Below, piece by piece: positions 1 to 6,479 of a stretch of DNA of 11,022 nucleotides. Both the position numbers and the translations under genes were made by a program. Every line of letters starts with the position of its first letter. The stretch's first letter is position 1. Under the pieces are notes generated by a model. It saw only the letters and a list, made by a program, of their open reading frames with translations, did not search any database and had not been told where the DNA came from. Source of the DNA: an uncultured Prevotella sp. (GTDB lineage Bacteria; Bacteroidota; Bacteroidia; Bacteroidales; Bacteroidaceae); contig CAAGLS010000090.1 in assembly GCA_900770845.1 (NCBI GenBank), positions 1 through 11,022 on the forward strand. Direction: 5' to 3'.

Positions 1-124
1 AAGCCGATGAGGATATATGTTATTTCGGTCGTCTTCTGCATCTATCGGTCTCAAAGCGTCAAGTCTCATCGGTCGTGTAGCCTGCTACACTCCCTCTTCA
101 ACTTACGTTCCAGAGTCCCGATAG
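1..124. repeat. Possible dispersed host repeat at the left edge
   Basis: This stretch precedes the first phage gene and carries no convincing gene. It contains a short open frame (17-124, 35 codons, plus strand) and a small hairpin at 75-90. The sequence has the feel of a repeated, non-phage element that I associate with Prevotella-type genomes, but this is a recollection that I cannot check here. If it is correct, the junction between phage and host or repeat DNA lies between about 124 and 184. The alternative is ordinary phage intergenic DNA. Confidence 0.2.
75..90. other. Small inverted repeat (hairpin)
   Basis: GTGTAG-CCTG-CTACAC forms a perfect 6-bp stem with a 4-base loop. The inner bases C and G extend the symmetry by one more pair. 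No T-run follows on either strand, so it is not a standard terminator. It lies downstream of the leftward gene that ends at 185, about 95 bases past its stop. Confidence 0.4.
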
Positions 125-184
125 CTGGCAGAATACGCCGCGACCTAATTTTTAGAACCGACCTACAGCAAATGAAAATGTCTT

Positions 185-616
185 TCAGTCGGAATTGGCC
201 ACCGTGTCGGAAGAATCAGAAGATTTCTTAGGCTTCGCCCACTGAAGGTAACGCTTGAAGTCCTCGTCCATCTTCTGCTGTGGGGAGAGGGACTGTCGTT
301 CGGAGCCGAAGAGCATCTGCGTGAGGGAAGAGAGGGTGGTGGTCCAATCGCCACGGTAGATGACGAAGCCCTTGTCGGGGATGACGGAAGCGTCGAAGTC
401 CTCATTGTCGGCTTGGGTGATGAGGCCGGAGTAAGGGACTTTGTTGTCTGACAGGAACTTTCCTGCATCATCCTTGGAGATTGACTCGAGGAGGATATAG
501 GCATCGATGTTGTTCTTCGACAAGGTGGTGAGAGCCTCCTTGGCGGACGGCTGCATGCAGCGGTTGCCGTCGGCTGATGTGAAGACACACTGCTCGCTGA
601 TTCTGACTTTTGGCAT
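185..616 (-). CDS. Hypothetical phage protein, possibly a degenerate HAD-fold protein
   Basis: The gene encodes 143 aa, reading leftward from an ATG at 616 to a TGA at 185. The pattern resembles small HAD-superfamily phosphatases of Bacteroidota: a short beta strand followed by ADG (residues 15-17), then PSAKEALTTL (23-32) and a hydrophobic strand (38-43), then FLSDNKVPYSGL (54-65), then PDKGFVIYRGDW (80-91). In active HADs the first motif is DxDGT and the last is an acidic pair. Here the nucleophile position is Ser14, Asp16 and Gly17 remain, and the last pair is reduced to Pro80-Asp81. If the alignment is right, the protein is probably not catalytic. The C-terminus (about 105-143) is polar, Ser/Asp-rich and probably disordered. 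The gene is divergent from the portal and has its own promoter at 717-752. I cannot assign a role; HAD kinship is inferred from pattern only. Confidence 0.72.
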   Translation of the reverse strand: MPKVRISEQCVFTSADGNRCMQPSAKEALTTLSKNNIDAYILLESISKDDAGKFLSDNKVPYSGLITQADNEDFDASVIPDKGFVIYRGDWTTTLSSLTQMLFGSERQSLSPQQKMDEDFKRYLQWAKPKKSSDSSDTVANSD

Positions 617-655
617 AACGATAAACTTTTAAGAGGCCGGGGCCGCCGCAATGTA

Positions 656-684
656 TTGCGCGCACGAAACAGGTCGGCGCGCAA
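656..684 (-). other. GC-rich hairpin in the leader of the 185-616 gene
   Basis: TTGCGCGC (656-663) and GCGCGCAA (677-684) are exact complements and form an 8-bp stem around a 13-base loop. If transcription starts just downstream of the -7 box at 717-724, this hairpin lies in a leader of about 95 nt ahead of the ATG at 616. It could affect translation or mRNA stability. No T-tract follows. Confidence 0.4.
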
Positions 685-716
685 ACAGAATCGAGACCGA
701 TGGCCGATATTCAGGG

Positions 717-752
717 CAAAGGTAAGGGTGATGGACGGACGTGAAGTTATAA
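717..752 (-). promoter_or_regulatory. Leftward promoter, TTATAACT-N20-TACCTTTG
   Basis: Read on the minus strand, TTATAACT (752-745) is followed by exactly 20 bases and then TACCTTTG (724-717). The second box matches the Bacteroidota -7 consensus TAnnTTTG. The first box and the spacing match the two rightward promoters at 763-798 and 6538-6573. It lies upstream of the 185-616 gene and should drive it. The -7 match and constant spacing are seen directly; promoter activity is inferred. Confidence 0.6.
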
Positions 753-769
753 AATATATAATTTATAAC
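746..769. promoter_or_regulatory. AT-rich palindrome joining the two divergent promoters
   Basis: GTTATAAA at the left arm and TTTATAAC at the right arm frame an AT-only centre, giving a 24-bp dyad with one mismatched pair. Each arm is the upstream box of one of the two divergent promoters. A symmetric activator or repressor binding here could control the 185-616 gene and the portal together. Confidence 0.5.
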
Positions 770-798
770 AGGGCAGGAGGCTGGAGGGATTAAATTTG
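763..798 (+). promoter_or_regulatory. Rightward promoter of the portal gene, TTATAACA-N20-TAAATTTG
   Basis: TTATAACA (763-770), exactly 20 bases, then TAAATTTG (791-798). The -7 box is a perfect TAnnTTTG. The usual Bacteroidota -33 box (TTTG) is missing and TTATAACA stands in its place. The same two boxes with the same spacing precede the scaffold-capsid operon at 6538-6573. Transcription should start near 805, about 50 bases before the portal ATG. Confidence 0.7.
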
Positions 799-826
799 CG
801 AGGCAAGGAAAGACATTACCAAACCA

Positions 827-842
827 CCGCTGGGATCAGCGG
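827..842 (+). other. Hairpin in the portal mRNA leader
   Basis: CCGCTG-GGAT-CAGCGG forms a perfect 6-bp stem with a 4-base loop and lies 15 bases before the portal ATG. It is followed by an A-rich run of the kind common before Bacteroidota start codons. No Shine-Dalgarno sequence is evident. It may set translation efficiency or protect the 5' end of the message. Confidence 0.45.
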
Positions 843-857
843 ACAAAAAAAACGACA

Positions 858-2921
858 ATGAGAACCGACATAAGAAAGGCTGCCAACGACGAGCCGGAGA
901 CAGGACCAGAGAGCATGAAAGGCTACGACCACAGCCGATTCAGCAATCACTACAGGTATATGCTGATGGTGAGGGAGGCCGCATTCTACTTTGACGAGAT
1001 GCGCGGACTGAGGGAGAAATGGATTCGCGACATCGACTACTACATGGGGAGGCAGCTGAACGACACGGTGGTGTACAACGGAATGACGATGACCGTACAC
1101 GACTACATGGAGATGAAGGGCATGGCCGCACTGAGCAACGACATCATCAGCGACAAAATGATAACGATGAAAGGCTTGGTCAGGCAGCAATACATGTCGC
1201 CGACAATCAAGAGCGTGGATGCGGGGGAGAGCGGATATGCCAACCTCTTCAATGAGATGCTGCGGCAGAACGACAACAACAACAACAAGTCGGAACACAG
1301 CGCGGATCAGTTTGAGGCGCACATTGGCCTTGGCTTCATCGCAGACAAGGTGAAGTGGGCATTCAGGGACGGTCGGGAGGACGTGTACATCGACGCGGTG
1401 GACCCGTTCAAGTTGGCTGTGCCGTCATGGGAGCGGAAGGACTTGGGCGACGTGGAGTTCATCGCCGAAGCTCACGACGTTACATGGCCCCAGTTGCTGA
1501 AGCAGTTTTTCAGGAAGGCGGGCGACGATGAGAAGCTCATGCAGATTTACACAGCAGCAACCCAGAGCCGCCCCGTGCAGGGCCGCCGTGGGACGGGTCG
1601 GGACCAAAAGGACCTGTACGGCGACTTTCTATATCCCGACACGGTTGGGAAATACCGCTACATTGAAATTTGGCGCAAGGAATACAACCGCGCGCTGTGG
1701 TGTCACGACCGCTTGCGCGCGACGGCGGGCTTCCGCCCCATGGGCGAGAAGGCCGCCATAGACGCGGAGAACGAACAGCGGAAGAGGGACAACATCGTGA
1801 CGGATGCAGATGGCGCGCCCCTGCTTGACGAGAACGGGCAAGAGCAATACTACGTGTCGCCGGACGAGCTGGAGCTGATAGAATATGAGGAGCAGATTGA
1901 CGAAAAGTGGTATTACCGATGCCTCAGTCCGAACGGCTACCTCTTGGACGAGGGCGTGAGTCCCTACAAGGTTCTGCGGGACGGCTATTCGTTCTACTAC
2001 CACCCCTACGTGTTCTTGGCCTACGGCTTCATGAACGAGGTAAGAAGCTTCGAGGACCGCCTGATAGACAAGCAGCGGCAGTACAACCATGACTGCATAC
2101 TGACGGACTTCATCCTGATGAACAGCGCAAAGGGGGCAATGGCTGTGGACGTGGAGAGCATCAGTGACCTGCAGAGCCTTGATGAGATGACGGACCAATA
2201 CGTGAAGGTGGGCGGCTTGGTACTCTACACATCCAAGAAAGGCGGCAACGCGCCCACCACGCTCCAGAACCAGAGCATCCCGGCCGGGCTGCAGCTCATC
2301 ACGCAGCGCGACCACCAGCTTCTCACCCAGCAGAGCGGCATCCAGCCCGCGCTGCAGGGCGTTCATGCGAACGCGAGCGGAAAACAATACCAGATCGAGC
2401 GCGACCAAAGCGCGACGACGGTGTCGGACTATGTGAGCGCATACAACAACTTCCAGCTGCAGGTGGCGAGGAAGCAGATGTGGACAATGCAATGGCACTA
2501 CACAAGCCATCGGAGCATACAGATTACTGGAGAGGACATACAGCAATACTACGACCCGGAGACCATGCAGGACGTGGACTTCGACCTGGCCTTGACTTTG
2601 GACTCGAGCAGTGCGGTCATCAGGGAGCAGCTGAAAGACCTGGTGTTTCAGGCGTACCAGCGGGACGAGCTGGAGTTTGGTCAGATTTTGGACTTGGCGG
2701 ACTTTGGCGACACGGCTAAGGTGAAGCGCGCTTGGGAGGACTACAAGCAACGCAAGGCACAAGCCCAAGCCATGCAGGCTTCCGCCGAGCAGCCAGTCGC
2801 AGGAAACGCACAAGCCACAGAGACCCAGGAGCGGCTCCGCCGCCAGAACGGAGCCGCGCACCTCATTCCCGCCGGGGATGGCGTGAGCGGTAGCCTTGGA
2901 GGTAGGAGCGACATTTCATAA
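858..2921 (+). CDS. Phage portal protein
   Basis: The 687-aa product should form the dodecameric ring at one vertex of the capsid through which DNA is packaged and ejected. The length fits the large P22-like or crAss-like portals rather than the shorter siphovirus type. Residues about 30-115 are helical and end in a portal-typical segment (NDIISDKMITMKGLVRQQ, 94-111). Asn-rich residues 138-143 form a short linker. An alpha/beta wing region with the VDPFKL motif (181-186) follows, then a long helical stem and crown. The last 50 residues are Gln/Ala-rich and probably form the barrel or a flexible tail. The ATG at 858 is supported by the promoter at 763-798 and the A-rich leader. The last 59 bases overlap, antisense, the end of the leftward 160-aa gene. 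The assignment rests on overall pattern and on its terminase, scaffold and capsid neighbours. Confidence 0.88.
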   Translation: MRTDIRKAANDEPETGPESMKGYDHSRFSNHYRYMLMVREAAFYFDEMRGLREKWIRDIDYYMGRQLNDTVVYNGMTMTVHDYMEMKGMAALSNDIISDKMITMKGLVRQQYMSPTIKSVDAGESGYANLFNEMLRQNDNNNNKSEHSADQFEAHIGLGFIADKVKWAFRDGREDVYIDAVDPFKLAVPSWERKDLGDVEFIAEAHDVTWPQLLKQFFRKAGDDEKLMQIYTAATQSRPVQGRRGTGRDQKDLYGDFLYPDTVGKYRYIEIWRKEYNRALWCHDRLRATAGFRPMGEKAAIDAENEQRKRDNIVTDADGAPLLDENGQEQYYVSPDELELIEYEEQIDEKWYYRCLSPNGYLLDEGVSPYKVLRDGYSFYYHPYVFLAYGFMNEVRSFEDRLIDKQRQYNHDCILTDFILMNSAKGAMAVDVESISDLQSLDEMTDQYVKVGGLVLYTSKKGGNAPTTLQNQSIPAGLQLITQRDHQLLTQQSGIQPALQGVHANASGKQYQIERDQSATTVSDYVSAYNNFQLQVARKQMWTMQWHYTSHRSIQITGEDIQQYYDPETMQDVDFDLALTLDSSSAVIREQLKDLVFQAYQRDELEFGQILDLADFGDTAKVKRAWEDYKQRKAQAQAMQASAEQPVAGNAQATETQERLRRQNGAAHLIPAGDGVSGSLGGRSDIS
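2831..2857. terminator. Strong hairpin at the convergent gene junction, possible leftward terminator
   Basis: GCGGCTCCG (2831-2839) and CGGAGCCGC (2849-2857) form a perfect 9-bp stem with a 9-base loop. For the leftward operon the hairpin starts five bases after the stop of the 160-aa gene, where a terminator is expected, but only a weak T content follows. It lies inside the portal coding region. A second copy, AGCGGCTCCG, sits at 2921-2930 just after the portal stop and could pair with the same arm, so two exclusive hairpins are possible. Confidence 0.35.
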
Positions 2922-3345
2922 GCGGCTCCGAGAGCCTCATGGTGTAATAGTCGACCCACAAGCGCAACTTCCTCTCCTTGAGGTGTGGAAATTCTTCGAC
3001 GGACTTGGCGCCCCATTTTGAGGCCGTGAAGTAGTAGGATTTTTCCTTCATGTCCTCGACGGAGACGGGCAGGTTCTCTCCCCTTAGCTTTCCCATGATA
3101 CGAAGCCGCCTCAGGGACGGCTTCATTTTCTTGTTGTCGTCGAATGTCATTGGCGCCCAGACGAAATGCTTGGCGTCGAAGAAGAGATACACCCGTGGCG
3201 CGCCAATGTCGCGATACATACGGTTGCACTGCCGCACGCCATCACGCCAGAGCCGCACGGCCTTTATCCTCTCGACCCTGAGGCAGAGGGGGTAATACAT
3301 GCGGAACAAAACGTCGAGGATGGCATTCTTGATTTCTGTTTTCAT
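2863..3345 (-). CDS. Hypothetical phage protein, 160 aa, last gene of the terminase operon
   Basis: The gene reads leftward from an ATG at 3345 and starts 24 bases after the terminase stop, so it is the fourth gene of the leftward operon. The product is basic and rich in Arg, Lys and aromatic residues, with no membrane segment or signal peptide. The central part (RMYRDIGAPRVYLFFDAKHF, about residues 42-61) predicts a helix followed by a beta strand, a pattern I have seen in small Bacteroidetes phage proteins of unknown role. It could bind nucleic acid, given its charge. I do not recognise a named family. Its last 59 bases are antisense to the portal end, an unusual tail-to-tail overlap that could let the two transcripts interfere. 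Confidence 0.75.
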   Translation of the reverse strand: MKTEIKNAILDVLFRMYYPLCLRVERIKAVRLWRDGVRQCNRMYRDIGAPRVYLFFDAKHFVWAPMTFDDNKKMKPSLRRLRIMGKLRGENLPVSVEDMKEKSYYFTASKWGAKSVEEFPHLKERKLRLWVDYYTMRLSEPLMKCRSYLQGYRSRHPRRE

Positions 3346-3369
3346 AATGCTTGATTTATTGTTTGTTGT

Positions 3370-5544
3370 TTAGATGGCGATGATTTCCGGAGCCTTGGGC
3401 TTGGCACGCAAGAGTTTCTCCTTTTCCACCTGCTCCTTGGTCTTTCTCTCCCTGATGATGGGCGTATCCATCTCACGGTCGACCCAGAGGCCGATGGCGC
3501 GGGCCATGACGCGGTCGTCGTGCTTTCCCGGTACATTGCCATAATGTCCGTCGGGATACTGCATGTAGTAGGAGTACTCGTTGATGGCCTCCGGCTCCCG
3601 TTCCATATAGCCGTCGGTGCGCAAGACGGCGGCAAGATGCTTGATGATGGCGACCTTGGTGGAAGTGTTTGTGTTGAATCCCCACATGACCTCCTTTGGC
3701 TTCCGCTTGAGGAGCTTGTTGTGGTTGGAGTTGTAGAGATTGTCGTAGAGCGGGATGAGTGTGGGGAAGAAGAGCTGCGAGACGTCTCCATCAGTGTTGT
3801 TCATCTTAGAGTAGGCCGTGTTGTTCTCGACAGCGAGGAAAGCGTCGTAAAAGAACTTGGCAATTTGTGCGCACTTCATGGCGAGCTGGTCGGGGTCACA
3901 ATGTCCGTGCCATTCGGCGACGACAGCCGGCACCCCGCCGAACATCTCGTCGTAGCGGTCGAAGACGACAATGACAGAGAAGTCGGATGAGCGGTGTGAG
4001 CCACCGATGTCAACGGCAACGAGATAGCGGTTGGAGACGAGCTCAGAACCGTCGGGCATGTCCCAGACCTTTAGAGGGCCACCACCCTGCTGAATGAGGT
4101 GTATGTCGTCCATGCACTCCTGCATGTGCGGTGATGTTGAGGCTCCCTCGATGTCACCAATGAAGACAGGAGGCTCTTGCGTGTAGGGAGTCTGCCTCTC
4201 AATTTGGTAGGGGTCGAAGACCGACTTCCCAGAGTACTTGAACGCCTCGATGTCGTCGGAGGGGAACTCCTGCTGCATGTCGTCGAGGCAGGGATATGCG
4301 TCGTAGGTCTTGGCCTTGTCGACGTACCATCTTATGCCCTCAAGAGTAGCCCCCTTCTGCCAAAGCCACCAGTAGTATTTGCCATTGAATCGCTCATCAA
4401 ACCGATTGCGATATAGTTGCAAGAGGAAATCTCCCCTCTCGCTGGCAGACTTGAATGGGGACAGATAAGTCTCGATCTCGAACCATGCGACGAAGACGGG
4501 CGTGAACTTGGAGAGCTTCTCGCCCTTGTCGTCGACCTGCTTGGCACGTATCCACTCGTCGTGGAACTCATTCTCGCGTCCATTCGGAGTGGATTCGCGC
4601 ACGACGAAGTTGAATGGCTTGAGCATGATAGGCGAGAGGACGGACTTGACGACCTTAGAGGGGTCCCACTTCTCAGTCATTGGGAAGAAGGCCTCCTCGG
4701 TGATGTGCGCCATGGCCACATCGTCGGAACGTGCCGCCTCGGGGTTGAGCGCCGAGCCTGTTTGGATCTTGCAAGCGCGCGGGACGAGATACTTGATGTT
4801 GGGGTTCTTAGAGTCGTTGCGGAGTTTGCGCGCATCGTCGGGATATTGTTTTCCCGTGGGATAGAAGAGCCAGAGCGGTATGGCGTTGATGAGCCGCTCA
4901 TACATGTTGAAGACCGTGATGGAGGAAGTGGACTGATGGCCGACGATGGAACAATTCCACGAGATTTTCCAGAAGATCTGAATCCATACCATGTAGATGT
5001 CGGTGAGCGTGGAGCCGCCCCACTGCCGGCACTTTAGGAGGATGACATAGATGGGGAGCCCAGCGATACGCAATGCCTCGAAGACCTTGCAGACCTTGAC
5101 CTGCGCTGGACGCAAATAGAACTCAATATCCTTACCGCCGTCCTTGTTCTTGATACGCGCGTAGGCATAGGCGAAGAAATAGAAGTCGTGACGGCACCGA
5201 AGCCGACAGAACCTGCGCACTACGGCTTCGGCCGCCGCCTCGGGAGAGCATCCAGCCATGAACGAGGCCACATAGGCGGACACGGAACCACATTTTAAGA
5301 GGACACGAAACCACCTTGCCCTTAGCATTTGTATAGGGAGGAAAAGCACCTGTCCACCGAGAATGCCTCCTATGGCACACTTGAAGCGTCGGCCGGGAGC
5401 TCCCATCCCCGTCAAGGGATTGTACCTATCCATGAGGACGGAGAGACGTCGGTCATCCTCACGGAGAATCTGGCGAAAGAGCTTTTCCGGCATGGAATCC
5501 TGCTGTTTTTGAGCTGTCGCCTTGACAGAACTAACCTTTGACAT
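3370..5544 (-). CDS. terL: Terminase large subunit (packaging ATPase and nuclease)
   Basis: The 724-aa product should translocate DNA into the procapsid through the portal and cut the concatemer. Motifs in order: an N-terminal extension of about 150 residues; a Walker A of the deviant type KCRQWGGST (171-179), with the lysine ahead of the loop rather than before the Ser/Thr; a Walker B and catalytic region HITEEAFF (280-287), with Glu283/Glu284; the coupling motif STPNG (318-322); then the RNase H-like nuclease with VAVDIGG (Asp512), AVENNT (Glu573) and KHDDR (Asp676/677). All expected acidic residues are present. I chose the ATG at 5544; a TTG three codons upstream is less likely. The start overlaps the rhomboid gene end by 14 bases, which suggests translational coupling. 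The gene points opposite to portal and capsid. Confidence 0.95.
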   Translation of the reverse strand: MSKVSSVKATAQKQQDSMPEKLFRQILREDDRRLSVLMDRYNPLTGMGAPGRRFKCAIGGILGGQVLFLPIQMLRARWFRVLLKCGSVSAYVASFMAGCSPEAAAEAVVRRFCRLRCRHDFYFFAYAYARIKNKDGGKDIEFYLRPAQVKVCKVFEALRIAGLPIYVILLKCRQWGGSTLTDIYMVWIQIFWKISWNCSIVGHQSTSSITVFNMYERLINAIPLWLFYPTGKQYPDDARKLRNDSKNPNIKYLVPRACKIQTGSALNPEAARSDDVAMAHITEEAFFPMTEKWDPSKVVKSVLSPIMLKPFNFVVRESTPNGRENEFHDEWIRAKQVDDKGEKLSKFTPVFVAWFEIETYLSPFKSASERGDFLLQLYRNRFDERFNGKYYWWLWQKGATLEGIRWYVDKAKTYDAYPCLDDMQQEFPSDDIEAFKYSGKSVFDPYQIERQTPYTQEPPVFIGDIEGASTSPHMQECMDDIHLIQQGGGPLKVWDMPDGSELVSNRYLVAVDIGGSHRSSDFSVIVVFDRYDEMFGGVPAVVAEWHGHCDPDQLAMKCAQIAKFFYDAFLAVENNTAYSKMNNTDGDVSQLFFPTLIPLYDNLYNSNHNKLLKRKPKEVMWGFNTNTSTKVAIIKHLAAVLRTDGYMEREPEAINEYSYYMQYPDGHYGNVPGKHDDRVMARAIGLWVDREMDTPIIRERKTKEQVEKEKLLRAKPKAPEIIAI

Positions 5545-6022
5545 AGTCCACAATGGTTTTGACGAGAATCTCTACAGGCATGTATACGAAGCCGAGGGCG
5601 AACATGATGAGGTGGAAAGCACCGGCAAAGCCGGGGAGAAAGCATGAAAGGACGAGCAAGACAATGGACAGGAGCAGAGCGGGCCTGTTGTTGATGAAGA
5701 GCCAGCGTGCCGCCAGCCCCAAGAAGAAGCACACGAACACTGACATTCCCAGTACCCCACCCCGCTGCAAGCCCCATAGCGGAATGAAAGAAAGGCCCAC
5801 CGCGAGGACATAGGCGACAAGGAGGCGGGGAATGGAGAAAAGATTGTGGAAGACCAAGAGCGACCAAGCGTTGCAGATCCAATGTAGGATAGACGCATGT
5901 GTGAACATGTAGACGAAATGCGTGAAGAGCGGGGAAGAGGTCGAGCATGCCATGGAAGCCCTGAGAGGGATTAAGCACAGGAGGAGGGCGGAGGATATGA
6001 TGGTGAGATATAGTTTCTTCAT
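5531..6022 (-). CDS. Rhomboid-like intramembrane serine protease
   Basis: The 163-aa hydrophobic protein has about six membrane helices (roughly 4-20, 42-60, 65-83, 90-110, 115-130, 132-154), the minimal rhomboid fold. The second carries FTHASILHWICN, an exact HxxxxHxxxN motif (His42, His47, Asn51), as in GlpG. The fourth carries GVLGMS with the candidate nucleophile Ser94. The sixth carries His137 followed seven residues later by Gly144, the spacing of the catalytic His and its glycine in GlpG. A difference is Val instead of Gly after the Ser (GMSV, not GxSG). Such enzymes cut transmembrane segments near small or helix-breaking residues. The ATG at 6022 is chosen because it overlaps the upstream stop (ATGA) and opens with a normal N-terminus; an in-frame extension to 6085 is unlikely. 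The 3' end overlaps the terminase start. The substrate is unknown; the nearby capsid protein with a membrane-like N-terminus is a candidate. Confidence 0.82.
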   Translation of the reverse strand: MKKLYLTIISSALLLCLIPLRASMACSTSSPLFTHFVYMFTHASILHWICNAWSLLVFHNLFSIPRLLVAYVLAVGLSFIPLWGLQRGGVLGMSVFVCFFLGLAARWLFINNRPALLLSIVLLVLSCFLPGFAGAFHLIMFALGFVYMPVEILVKTIVDYVKG

Positions 6023-6429
6023 GTGTTTGAGCTGTTGTGGTGTGAGATTTTGAACTGTATGACCCATGGCGTGAGACCGACACATGGAGCCGGGAGCGCG
6101 AGGGCGCGCCAGACGCAGTCCTGCAGACTGATGTCAGGATGGCCAAGATAGATGGCATGAAACTCTCGCCAGAAAGCATCGTAGAGCCTCTGCTTGAAAG
6201 GCGAGCGGAAAGACTTGACGACACCATGGAAGAGTCTCCTGCGCACATAGTGGAGGGCAGCGTCGTCGGCAATGCAGAAGAAAGGCGTTGGCAGACTCGC
6301 CGCAAGGCAGCACAATTGTCGCATGGTCGTAGGCCATTCTGCGATTTCACAAGCTTGCCTGTAGAGCATAGGCAGGATTTGCGCATCACGTGTGAGGTAG
6401 GTTTGCGATATGGAGCCTTTGTGTTTCAT
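6019..6429 (-). CDS. Conserved Bacteroidetes phage-type protein, 136 aa, first gene of the terminase operon
   Basis: The gene reads leftward from an ATG at 6429 to a TGA at 6019, and its stop overlaps the rhomboid start (ATGA), so the two are probably translated in a coupled way. The product is soluble, slightly basic and rich in Cys, Trp and aromatic residues. The segment MRQLCCLAASLPTPFFCIAD (about 40-59), followed by ALHYVRRRL and KQRLYDAFW, resembles a family common in Bacteroidetes phages in which a helix is followed by a Pro-x-Pro-x-Phe strand. I know of no established role. Its place directly upstream of terminase fits a small terminase subunit, but I see no clear helix-turn-helix, so this is a guess. 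A partner of the rhomboid is another option. Confidence 0.72.
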   Translation of the reverse strand: MKHKGSISQTYLTRDAQILPMLYRQACEIAEWPTTMRQLCCLAASLPTPFFCIADDAALHYVRRRLFHGVVKSFRSPFKQRLYDAFWREFHAIYLGHPDISLQDCVWRALALPAPCVGLTPWVIQFKISHHNSSNT

Positions 6430-6463
6430 ATAACAATTATACTTTGCAAATATAACAAATATA
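6429..6463 (-). promoter_or_regulatory. 13-bp direct repeats and -7 boxes at the start of the leftward terminase operon
   Basis: TATAACAATTATA (6429-6441) and TATAACAAATATA (6451-6463) match at 12 of 13 positions with a 22-bp period, about two helical turns. The first touches the ATG at 6429. On the minus strand, TATATTTG occurs twice (6463-6456 and 6454-6447), each a match to TAnnTTTG. A TTTG at 6475-6472 lies 17 bases upstream of the nearer box, slightly short of the usual 19-21. The TTATAACW box of the structural promoters is absent at the right distance. The repeats look like an operator overlapping the promoter. Confidence 0.5.
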
Positions 6464-6479
6464 TTTCATACCAAAAAGA

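Noticed and set aside
7..231. A 74-codon plus-strand frame at the left edge
   Set aside because: It overlaps the end of the supported leftward gene, has no promoter and has a composition unlike the phage proteins.
746..770. AT-rich stretch considered as a replication origin or attachment site
   Set aside because: The symmetry and the spacing to -7 boxes on both sides explain it as divergent promoter elements; no iterons, replication gene or integrase is nearby.
1629..2861. A 410-codon minus-strand frame opposite the portal gene
   Set aside because: Same composition bias as other antisense frames; the portal frame has clear family character and a promoter.
4417..5037. A 206-codon plus-strand frame opposite terminase
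   Set aside because: Antisense to the ATPase motifs of terminase; no start context or recognisable domain.
6022..6085. A longer N-terminus for the rhomboid, adding 21 residues
   Set aside because: The extension is polar, overlaps the coding end of the preceding gene, and the ATG at 6022 has the coupled ATGA arrangement and a normal first membrane helix.
5412..6389. A 325-codon minus-strand frame overlapping the rhomboid and terminase start
   Set aside because: It is out of frame with three overlapping, better-supported genes, and its product lacks the ordered membrane pattern and catalytic motifs of the rhomboid frame.
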